NCBI GenBank assembly: GCA_038501785.1 | Contig: JBAMJR010000031.1 | Span: forward strand, 5,438,001-5,502,000 | Length of the DNA stretch: 64,000 nt | Direction of reading: 5' to 3' | Origin: Myoxocephalus aenaeus | Lineage: Eukaryota; Chordata; Actinopteri; Perciformes; Cottidae | Shown: piece by piece, positions 1 through 9,152 of the stretch | How the letters are laid out: every line of letters begins with the position of its first letter | Numbering within the stretch: position 1 is the first letter of the stretch | Notes under the pieces: model-generated | What the model was told of the DNA's origin: nothing | Database searches by the model: none | The model's input: only the letters and a program-made list of their open reading frames with translations | Position numbers and translations under genes: made by a program

Positions 1-17
1 AAGATTTTGATGCCTAC

Positions 18-377
18 TTAGATTGGGCTGTTACACAACACACAATACCAGGGGGTCTCTTTCTTTGGTATTTCTGCTGCTGTCATACCAAGGCACTGCG
101 TGTGAAACCATCTTGTACACTTTCCACACTGAATCTACATGGGGATAAATACATTACACATATTAAACTTGTAGAAAACCTGTAATGCATGAAAGTTAAC
201 AATATTTGATTACTAATGTTATTCCTTGAATTTCACTCCAGGTTATCTACAGATTATCCACCACAACTCAGAATGTCTGTTTATGTCTCAAAACATTAAG
301 TCTCACCCAAACAGCATCAACAGAACTTTTGGGCAGGTCCTCACTTCCACAGAAGGAACAAAGCTCATCCTTTGAAA
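18..377 (-). CDS. C-terminal PHD finger exons
   Basis: Exons 307-377 and 18-134. The finger is split by an intron right after the DAVW segment between the second and third zinc-ligand pairs. The eight ligands are CxxC, CxxC, HxxC and CxxC, with the aromatic Trp of the WFHTQC segment two residues after CGKCTR. The stop codon follows six residues after the last Cys. Confidence 0.72.
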
Positions 378-994
378 CTGGAAATAAATACAAGTATATT
401 ATTGTCAAGTTTGTATAAATTAAAAAAAATATTCATTTAATATTTTGAACAAAACCTGATCCTTTCAGAATTTCTTCAGCCACGTCTCTTCTTAGCTTTT
501 GAAGAGATTGTTTTGATGAGTCGATGTGAAATGTCTGCGGAATGTTTGGAAATTCCATCACCGTCATCTTGGCCATCTGTACGAATGGAAAAACAACACA
601 CCTTGTATGAATTTACATAGTAAAACAGCATTTTGTTTAATCTATCAGGAAGACAACAAGTTGCATTAAATAACCTGCATGACAAAGATCCCACAACTGG
701 TGTCATCTTTCTGGCAGGTGTGGCTTATCTGGCCAGGCTGCCACTTGATGTTAACCCAGTCCTCCTTTCCAAGTGTGTTCCGGCGCATCTTGAAATACTC
801 TCTGCAGGATGAAAGGAAAATAATTTTGGTTTACTTACTTTGTGGCTTTACTAAAGGTGTGTATAACATATCTAGTTCCCATAATCTCATTAATATTACC
901 CAAATCTGTGGCCAGCCTTTCTGGAGTCCTCAACTTCATTTGACCCTTGCAGTGGATCAACCACAAATATGCGGTTTGAAAGGGCATGAAGATA
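18..994 (-). CDS. Partial gene: Ulp1-type cysteine protease with C-terminal PHD finger (last five exons)
   Basis: Five exons join in frame on the minus strand: 900-994, 675-801, 456-576, 307-377 and 18-134, ending in TAA; all introns are GT-AG. Together they encode 177 codons including the stop. The first two exons carry the C-terminal half of a C48/Ulp1 peptidase fold: a strand with the probable catalytic Asp (IFVVDPLQGS), then a Gln and the nucleophile Cys in QKDDTSCGIFVMQ. Exon 456-576 is a helical linker. The last two exons make a C4HC3 PHD finger: CSFC, then CGKC, HTQC and CVLC. Ulp1 enzymes cleave SUMO-like modifiers and PHD fingers usually read histone tails. I associate this pairing with transposon-derived fish proteins, but that is memory and not shown here. 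The exon with the catalytic His was not found between 995 and 2340, so the gene may be incomplete, decayed, or have an exon I missed. Confidence 0.7.
675..994 (-). CDS. Ulp1 catalytic Asp and Cys exons
   Basis: Exons 900-994 (31 codons plus 2 bases) and 675-801 (1 base plus 42 codons). The phase 2/1 junction makes Gly in RFGEYF. The Asp (VVDPLQGS) and Cys (TSCGIF) lie about 60 residues apart, with a Gln six residues before the Cys, as expected for the oxyanion-hole Gln. Confidence 0.7.
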
Positions 995-2578
995 CTGTTT
1001 TAAGAAGTAATATATTGTTAAAGCATGCCATCTTTCAATTTTACCAAAAACAACAGCAACAATGATAAAATAATGTTTTATTTATGTAAAACTGCAAAAT
1101 CACAACGACAGTTGTATATGTATTCTACAAAAGATAATCACAAGTGTGAGTAAATAAAGGAACAAAACATTTTAAATACGCATATTTTAACATTGTATTT
1201 GATAGTACTGAATGACTTCAAGTCAGATTTGTTGAATGTGAGTTCCACAATATGGGGTCATACTCAATCAAAGAAGACTCAACTCGTTAGAGTAGCAGTA
1301 GGGTCTACCAATGGGATCCTGTTTGATGATTCAAGTGCTTTGTTTGCCCAATATTTGTATATTTTTTTCATTAAGATAGGGATGACGACCATGGAGACAT
1401 TTAAAACTAAAAGAACAATCTTAAAATCAATCCACATGCATGTACAAAATGCAGCTGCATTAGATACAAATATCAGGATCCTAAATCTGTCACTGTCTGT
1501 AAATCTATTAATGACAATTTCTTTAAAATTACATTAACTTGTATTCAAACTTGTATTAAATATTAATGTAGATTTAGTTGTATTTACTTGATTGTAGGTT
1601 GTTATAAATCTTTAAAGCAATTTTAAGATTGATAACCTTAAAATACACAAACCATGACCCATATGAATGCTGTAAAGGCACATAGCGCGATATGAGCAGC
1701 TGTCATTCCACCAGACATTGCCCATAAGTCTTTCCTCGGACCTCTGTTTCCTTTTTTTACTCTTCCCATTGTCTTCAAAAGGCCTATCACCTATGAAAAA
1801 GGGGACAGACAAAGCTAGAACATTTGTTCAAGATAAAGTTTTTGAAGTAAAATCTTTTGGTAGTTAAATCAAAAAAGGTGGCCCTATAGGTAAATCAACA
1901 GTAGGCACTTTAAACATACAATATATAACCATCAATACCTAACTAAGAGCTACAAAACAATACAAATTTGCTATTTTACAAAACTAAATATTTCTTTCAA
2001 TACAGGCATATTAAAGATACATGCTGCCATGTTGTGAAAAGTCCCTCTCCCACCCCACAAACATACCTGCCCATGTACACCCACCCACATAGTGTGGTAT
2101 GCATATAAAAATGTATTAACATTTCAGTTAATTAAATATGCACAAGAACTAGCTACAAATGTATGTTAGAGTCTCAACAGGTATACAATCATAGCTCAAC
2201 TAACTATGTAATTTCTACAATGAAAAGACAATAAAAATAAATGATGACTTACATATAACCATGGATCTGGAGTGTAGGCACATTGGCAAAGGAATCCAAA
2301 CGCATTAGGTATTTAAATATGTCTTTCCCAGTCATTGTGGTTTGCATTGAAGACTGACAAACTGAAAGATCACTGCAGATGGAGCTTAATTGAAAGTTGC
2401 TCCTGATTGGCTAGTGACTTAGTCACTCTCTGCATCCTTCATTTAATTGGTTATGGGGCTGATGGCCATGCGGAAGCCATGAGCTGATCTAATAGTAACC
2501 ATTTAAATGCCAGGTGAAACTACACTGAATACATGGAAAGTTATTGAATGTTCTTTCCAATAAAAATGTACTATAATT
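995..2578. other. Gap left of the satellite; possible 5' exons of the Ulp1-PHD gene
   Basis: No exon here could be joined with confidence. Two minus-strand segments look exon-like. One is around 2258-2330, an ATG-led 27-codon stretch (MTGKDIFKYL...) followed by a consensus GTAAGT donor. The other is around 1640-1790, following a CATAG acceptor. Their phases do not join cleanly to the 900-994 exon. The rest is AT-rich with no recognisable gene. An inverted CCAAT box (GATTGGC) lies near 2404. Confidence 0.35.
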
Positions 2579-3500
2579 GATGTAGGACATGATTGTTTTT
2601 CTTTTTAAACTTCATTACTGTGACGCTATTGAATATTAATTGCATTAAATATTAATTAAATATTAATAAAAATCAGAGAAATCACATTTATTCAAAAGGA
2701 CAACTGTAGTACACCAAGGGGGAGCCCATTGATGCAGGACATGATTTTTGTCTTTTTAAACTTTATTAATGTGACTCTATTGAATATTAATTGCATTACA
2801 TATTAATAAATATTAATAAAAAATCAGAGAAATCATATTTCTTCAAAAGGACAACTGTAGTACATCAAGGGGGAGCACATTGATGCAGGACATGATTTTT
2901 GTCTTTTTAAACTTTATTACTGTGACGCTATTGAATATTAATTGCATTAAATATTAATAAATATTAATAAAAACTCATAGAAATCATATTTCTTCAAAAG
3001 GACAACTGTAGTACAACAAGGGGGAGCCCATTGATGCAGGACATGATTTTTGTCTTTTTAAACTTTATTAATGTGACTCTATTGAATATTAATTGCATTA
3101 CATATTAATAAATATTAATAAAAACTCAGAGAAATCACATTTCTTCAAAAGGACAACTGTAGTACACCAAGGGGGAGCCCATTGATGTAGGACATGATTT
3201 TTTTGTTTTTAAACTTCATTACTATGACGCTATTGAATATTAATTGCATTAAATATTAATTAAATATTAATAAAAACTCATAGAAATCATATTTCTTCAA
3301 AAGGACAACTGTAGTACAACAAGGGGGAGCCCATTGATGCAGGACATGATTTGTGTCTTTTAAAACTTTATTAATGTGACTCTATTGAATATTAATTGCA
3401 ATTAAATATTAATAAATATTAATAAAAACTCAGAGAAATCATATTTCTTCAAAAGGACAACTGTAGTACACCAAGGGGGAGCCCATTGATGTAGGACATG
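2579..3500. repeat. AT-rich tandem satellite, about 151 bp units in an A-B dimer pattern
   Basis: Units start at 2579, 2731, 2882, 3033, 3184, 3336 and 3488, with spacings of 152, 151, 151, 151, 152 and 152 bp. That is six full copies plus a short seventh. Each begins GATGYAGGACATG and contains runs of ATTAATAAATATTAAT, then TTCAAAAGGACAACTGTAGTA and an AAGGGGGAGC block. Odd units read ATTACTGTGACGC or a close variant. Even units read ATTAATGTGACTC. So the real repeat is a dimer of about 303 bp. Confidence 0.95.
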
Positions 3501-4519
3501 GTTTTGGTAATGCTACAATTCATAATAGTGAAGTAATTGAATATTTTTGTAGTATGTATTTTCTGCATTGCACTTTGCAGACGGTCCCTGCGCCCCTGCG
3601 CGCACTCGTCTCACAGCCGGCTGCACATAGAGAACAATGTTATCCGTACAGCTCGGAGAACGACCCGTTTTTGTAAAATGAAGGTTGTAGCTTGTTGTCT
3701 GCATCACTACGATTACAGAGAGGTGTCGTTTGTGTTTTAACACCGTTTAGCAGAAGAGTTATTGATCCGGGAAGTCCGAATCTGTGAATCTCTTTCCAAC
3801 TTTACCGGACTACAATAGTCCCACAGACCGGGTCCGATCTCGGATAGACGGGAGACAACGACACCTGACGTGTGTTCGTTATGTCCAGTCTACTCCTAAC
3901 TAAACCTTTAGTCCAGTCTACTGCTTAACTTATAACGCGCTGCACAAAGACAGGATGTTGAAATGGAAGCAGGTTTTCATGCTTTTTTGGCGATCTCAGG
4001 ATACTCTGCCTTGGTTTTAATCCAGAACACCGGCAGAGTTGAAACAGATTTACGTTTCATTTTTAGAGTAACGTAACATCTTGACATGTGTCAAGAGATT
4101 CCGTCTGAGGTTACCACAGACGAATGTATGCGGTCATTTTTCCCAATAAAACATCTTTCCGGCCTTGATTTTTTTTTATTTAATTGAAATGTTTCATTCA
4201 TTCTTTCTGTGGCCCGGTACCAAGAGACCCACAGACTGGTACCAAGAGACCCACGGCGGGCGGAATGAGCATACTTATAACCACACTGTTACAAGTCCTT
4301 CATAGTGTCATATTGCTTTTTGGAGAATTATGATGATAAGTTCATAGTAGATGCAAAAGTATACTTAGGTACAATATATTATGTCGAACATAATATATAT
4401 GGATGGATCCCAGCCAACCCAGTTATTTTATCAACACAACTCCTGGTCCTTGGTCACGGTGGCCACAGCACTTAAAAGAATAAACTTCATAATTCTCAAA
4501 ATTCTGACCCTTTGCTTTT

Positions 4520-4738
4520 TTATTAAAAGCATGTACTTGTACTTTTACTTTCAATACTTAAGTACATTTTATATCAGAAAAATACTTTTGATACTTAAGT
4601 ACAGAAAATATCAGATACTTTAAGACTTTTACTCAAGTAGTATTTTAATAGGTGACTTTTACTTTTACTGGAGTAATTTTCCAGTAAGGTATCTTTACTT
4701 TTACTCAAGTACGGCTTTTGGGTACTTTATACACCACT
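4520..4738 (-). mobile_element. hAT-like short element remnant (ACTTTTACTTTTACTGGAGTAA family)
   Basis: Read on the minus strand it starts CAGTGGTGTATAAAGTAC, which fits the hAT-type terminus CAGTGGTG. Internal repeats of AAGTACTTGAGTAAAAGT-type words follow. I recognise this as an abundant fish nonautonomous family. The far end is unclear, so the left limit is approximate. Confidence 0.6.
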
Positions 4739-4761
4739 GTATATATATAATATTGTTTTCA

Positions 4762-4765
<4 letters not shown>

Positions 4766-4821
<56 letters not shown>
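4766..4821. repeat. (TA)n microsatellite
   Basis: About 28 uninterrupted AT dinucleotides. The array is bracketed by two identical 20 bp copies of TATATAATATTGTTTTCAGT at 4744-4763 and 4823-4842. Confidence 0.95.
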
Positions 4822-4828
<7 letters not shown>

Positions 4829-6015
4829 ATATTGTTTTCAGTGTCATTATATTCTGTGAATTACATGTGACAGTTTCCTCTGTCGGACTAGTTATGCTGT
4901 ATTGTATATTGTATGCATATCCGATATTGTCGAGTTGCTGCTGAGCAGCCTGTATGTGTGACGATATAATGACTTCAATGATCGTGACGTTTTGATAAAA
5001 AAAAAAAGTAATCCCAGGGAGCATATAGAGGCAATAGTTTAGAGAAAACATAGCCTCAAAAACATCTTGACAAAACTACACATGTGATCCTGAGTCGGTT
5101 CTTAGATAAAGTCTAACAAGCAACACAATGTTTTGTAACAATTCAATTCATCTTCATAGTTTTAGTTATATCATATTCACCTTGAGACATGAGTCTAATA
5201 CATCTTCTTTATCTGTAACTTCAGGAATTTTGATTAACTCATCTGTAAAATTGTGGAAGACAAGACATTTTTGGTTAATCTTTTCTCACAAACATAGTGT
5301 CGATATGAACGCTAAATTCCAACTGCAACAAGTCTTTGCAAATTGTGTCACTGCTGAGTAAATTCATTATCCCTCTGCTCAACATTTATGCACTAATCTT
5401 CTATTTTTTCCATACAGTCATGTTGCCACAATATGTCCTTTATTTGTCAAGTCAAAGTCAGTTTTAATGTCACTTCTTCCATTTGTGCAAACATACAAAC
5501 TTTGAGCAAACTCCGCAGCGGAGCTAAACATCATTGCATTGAATTGATGTAAATTGTAGACAATACCCTCTGTGCTGTGCACGCAAACACTGCACAAGCT
5601 GTAGAGTGCATGGGGAGATAATAGCCCTTAGTACGGAGCAGAATTTGCTTTGATATTCATTGTTTCTGTTTAAGTTCTGAAAATCTGATGGAAGAAAATA
5701 TCTAGTAATGAGACAATTTCTCATTTAAGACTTCAAACTCATTATTTAGTTCGTCAAGGTTACACTTGTGATTTTCCCTTTGGAAGCTGGACAAAGACAA
5801 GAAGTATAAGCGGACAGAAGAATTTGGTCAGTAACTGTTGATCTTATCAGCATTCAAAAGGGACATTTCCATTAAAGATAATTCATTGACTGTATAAACG
5901 TGTCTATACAGTATCATTTATGTTCATCGGTCATTCAGTGTATTATTGGCCTGGCAGTGATGTATTTGATGGTATTCATGATCTCCCCCTCCAAGGTTGA
6001 CATTAGCCCTTTGGG

Positions 6016-6473
6016 ATGGAGGGCACAGGCAGCGGCTGGGCGGCGGAGCTCACCCCCCCATACGTGATGCACGAGGTAAATGGGAACGACACCGGTCAGG
6101 TCTTTGAGGTGGCGCTACAGAACGGCTCCAAGCGCAGCCCCCAGTTTGTGGGTGTGGAGCTGTTGCAGTCCTTCAAGCTGCTCATCATCCCCTGCTACAC
6201 TCTGGTGGCTCTGGTGGGCGTCTTCGGCAACTACCTGCTCCTCTATGTCATATGCCGCACCCGTAAGATGCACAACGTCACCAACTTCTTTATTGGAAAC
6301 CTGGCCTTCTCTGACATGCTGATGTGTGCCACATGTGTCCCCTTCACACTGGCATACGCCTTCAACCCGCACGGCTGGGTGTTTGGCCGCTTCATGTGCT
6401 ACCTGGTGTACCTCGTCCAGCCTGTGACGGTCTACGTGTCGGTTTTCACTCTCACTGCTATTGGTGTGGACAG
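6016..6473 (+). CDS. prlhr: prlhr exon 1 (N-terminus to TM3)
   Basis: 152 codons plus 2 bases, ending AG|GTAAGG inside the DRY Arg. It is GC-rich and codon-biased compared with the flanking AT-rich DNA. The +1 and minus-strand ORFs over it are shadows. Confidence 0.93.
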
Positions 6474-7688
6474 GTAAGGACTGTGGACCGACTAGGAACA
6501 TATCTCTGTTATGAACTACACAAAAATGAAGAAGTAATAGGTTACACAATATCTCAATATGAATGTCATTATCTCTTTTTGCCCAAAATTGCAGAGGCAG
6601 ATCAAATACAGCAGATCAAATATGAATGGATGCAGTGGATTTTTATGCCAGCTCTGAAAATGTGTTTACATACTCAGAGTTTGTAGGAGGATATTTGTTT
6701 TATCTAATGTAGGTTCTGAACTCTCATGGAAATATTTCAAGGTTCCTAAAGAGCTTTTATGCAAGTTATTTTGAGACCATAGCACTGAAGTGCTTCGGTT
6801 TCGTTAATGGGTGCGTTATCATTTACCTCTGTAAAAAGGAAGGGTATCTGTTAAACTAACTAAACTACAGATCCTCTCCAGCTCCACATCGATATTGTGT
6901 AATAATCTTATTCTTTGAGTCTGTCTGTCTGAAAGATGGAAGATGATCCATCAGACTATGCTTTTCTCCATTGGTCAAGGCTCCACGAGTTTGTGCTCTT
7001 TACACCAAGTTGTGTGCCAGAACGTCAAATCCTGCTTTGTCTGTTCACCATGGATACAGGGGAAGAGCTGAATTGGATTTTAATTTTGTGAAACCTTTGT
7101 GAACATGAATTATATAATTTGTTTGTCTAACAATGTCAATTTGGAATTTACTGCCTTCTGTGGTTGTTTTTGAGGCCGTCTTATCTGTGGCGCAAAAAAA
7201 AACACAACAAAAAATGTGTTTCTTGTGTATGCTTTTCTTTATTACTTAACTTATATTTGGCATGTATTTTTCCCCAATAGCTGAAAAAAGATGTTTGAAT
7301 CTAACTCTGGTCAAAATGAATTTAAGCCAATCTCTATGAGGGGCCGTTTAGGCCATAACTATTGAGACACACTCACACTCACTACTGAGACACTCTCACA
7401 CATACTAATGAAACACTCGTACATTCACTATTGAAACGCTCTTACACTCACTACTGAAACACTTACACATACATACATACATACATACTCTGTAAACCTA
7501 TGCACGCTCATATATAAAACACTATACATACTCGTCTGAAACACTTACGCATACATATGAGAAACACACACGCATACATATATACTTCAGTGTCATATAC
7601 ACATACATATGAAACGCTTACATGCATACAAGTGAAACATTTATACGTATCTATCTGAAACAGTCATGCATGCACATATGAAAACGCA

Positions 7689-7749
<61 letters not shown>

Positions 7750-9152
7750 AACACTTATACATTCATAACTGAATCTCTTGCATATGATTACAAAGATATA
7801 AAAAGTTTAGATACATGTGCAAGTGTTTCACATATATATGTACAGGTTTCAAATGTGCATTTCAAAAGCCTATTCATACATACTACTGAAACACTCGTAC
7901 ATTCACTATTGAAACACTAACGGTCACTACTGAAATTACTTGTATGAATACAGGTGAGACACTTGCACATCCTCATGTAAGAGCATACATACATATAACT
8001 GAAAAACGTATACATACACATTTGAAACATGTATACATATATATGTGAAACACTTGCACATGTATCTAAACTTTTTATATCTTTGTAATCATATGCAAGA
8101 GATTCAGTTATGAATGTATGTGTTCAACAATATATATATATATATACTGCATTTTCATATGTGCATGCATGACTGTTTCAGATAGATACGTATAAATGTT
8201 TCACTTGTATGCATGTAAGCGTTTCATATGTATATATATATGACACAGAAGTATATATGTATGCGTGTGTGTTTCTCATATGTATGCGTAAGTGTTTCAG
8301 ACGAGTATGTATAGTGTTTTATATATGAGCGTGTATAGGTTTACAGAGTATGTATGTATGTGTAAATGTTTCAGTAGTGAGTGTAAGAGCGTTTCAATAG
8401 TGAATGTACGAGTGTTTCATTAGTATGTGTGAGAGTGTCTCAGTAGTGAGTGTGAGAGTGTCTCAATAGTTATGGCCTAAACGGCCCCTCATAAATCTCT
8501 ACTGTTTCTTCATAGATACTATGCCACAGTTCATCCTCTGAAAAAGCGCATCTCAGTCTTGGCGTGCACCTACCTTCTGTCTGGGATCTGGCTGCTGTCC
8601 TGTGGTCTGGTGGCTCCAGCTGTGACTCACACATACCACGTGGAGTTCAAGAACGAGGGCTTCACCATCTGCGAGGAGTTCTGGATGGAACAGGAGAGGG
8701 AGCGGCTGGCCTACGCGTACAGCACTGTCTTCATCACTTACGTCCTGCCTCTGTCGGCGCTCTGCATCTCGTACCTGTGCATCTCCGTCAAACTGCGGAA
8801 CTGTGTCGTCCCCGGCCACCACACCCAGAGCCAGGCCGAGGCTCAGCGCGTGCGTAAACGTAAGACCTTCCGGCTGGTGAGCCTGGTGGTGGCAGCATTT
8901 GCCGTCTGCTGGATGCCGATCAGTGTGTTCAATGTGCTGCGTGACATTGACATTGACCTGATTGATAAGCGGTACTTTCTGCTCATTCAGCTGTTCTGTC
9001 ACCTGTGTGCGATGAGCTCGTCCTGCTGCAATCCTTTCCTCTACGCCTGGCTACACGACCGCTTCCGTGCTGAGCTCCGCAAAATGTTTACATGCCGCAG
9101 TCGCATTGGAATCTCGGCCAACAACTGTGCCACAGGCAGCGTGGTTCTGTGA
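6016..9152 (+). CDS. prlhr: Prolactin-releasing-peptide receptor (PRLHR family, class A GPCR)
   Basis: Two exons, 6016-6473 and 8516-9152, encode 364 aa. Exon 1 starts at an ATG with an in-frame TAG four codons upstream. It holds the N-tail with N-glycosylation sequons at N24 and N36, TM1-3, and conserved Cys in GRFMCYLV. The intron splits the Arg codon of the DRY motif (AG|A). Exon 2 starts YYATVHPLKKR and covers TM4-7: the ECL2 Cys (FTICEEFW), CWMP in TM6, NPFLY in TM7 and AWLHDRFR in helix 8. SVKLRN, VVPG, TQSQA and the HTYHVE segment match mammalian PRLHR as I remember it. The C-terminus SVVL resembles the human PDZ-binding SVVI. The ligand in fish is PrRP (RF-amide); the receptor acts at the plasma membrane of neurons and pituitary cells. 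Which teleost paralogue this is cannot be fixed without a tree. Confidence 0.93.
7337..8491. mobile_element. 1155 bp foldback (palindromic) element in the prlhr intron
   Basis: The left end TGAGGGGCCGTTTAGGCC and the right end GGCCTAAACGGCCCCTCA are exact inverted copies. Complementarity continues almost unbroken for about 500 bp per arm, to roughly 7855 on the left and 8015 on the right, leaving a loop of about 150 bp. Both ends are flanked by TA (7335-7336 and 8492-8493), consistent with a TA target-site duplication. The arms are built of degenerate units of about 24 bp (CTACTGAAACACT... motif). Differences between arms are a few substitutions plus unequal TA and CATA tract lengths. No transposase ORF is present. 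The TA flank suggests mobilisation by a mariner-like enzyme, which is inference. Confidence 0.88.
7690..7745. repeat. (TA)n microsatellite inside the left foldback arm
   Basis: About 28 TA units. The equivalent site in the right arm (8131-8146) has only about 8 units. This is the largest length difference between the two arms. Confidence 0.93.
8516..9152 (+). CDS. prlhr: prlhr exon 2 (TM4 to C-terminus)
   Basis: Acceptor TTCTTCATAG|A. It starts 24 bp after the right edge of the foldback element and the flanking TA, so the splice acceptor is host sequence. It ends at TGA after the Val-Val-Leu terminus. Confidence 0.93.

Larger units (their letters stand above)
3501..6015. other. Intergenic region upstream of the prlhr-like gene
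   Basis: No gene recognised. The stretch 3570-3960 is more GC-rich than its surroundings and free of obvious repeats; overlapping ORFs on both strands there have no recognisable protein features. A short direct repeat (GGTACCAAGAGACCCAC) occurs twice at about 4216-4254. Then follow a hAT-like repeat remnant, a TA microsatellite, and a retroelement-like fragment near 5445-5520 that resembles common fish 3' tails (AGTCAGTTTTAATGTCACTTC). Confidence 0.5.

Noticed and set aside
2258..2340. ATG-led minus-strand exon candidate with a consensus donor
   Set aside because: No partner exon joins in phase, so it was kept only as a remark on the Ulp1 gap.
3513..3743. Overlapping ORFs on both strands in a GC-richer patch
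   Set aside because: Neither shows a domain or splice context.
7337..8491. CRISPR-like regularly spaced repeats in the foldback arms
   Set aside because: Units are degenerate, without unique spacers, in a vertebrate intron, and arranged as a palindrome.
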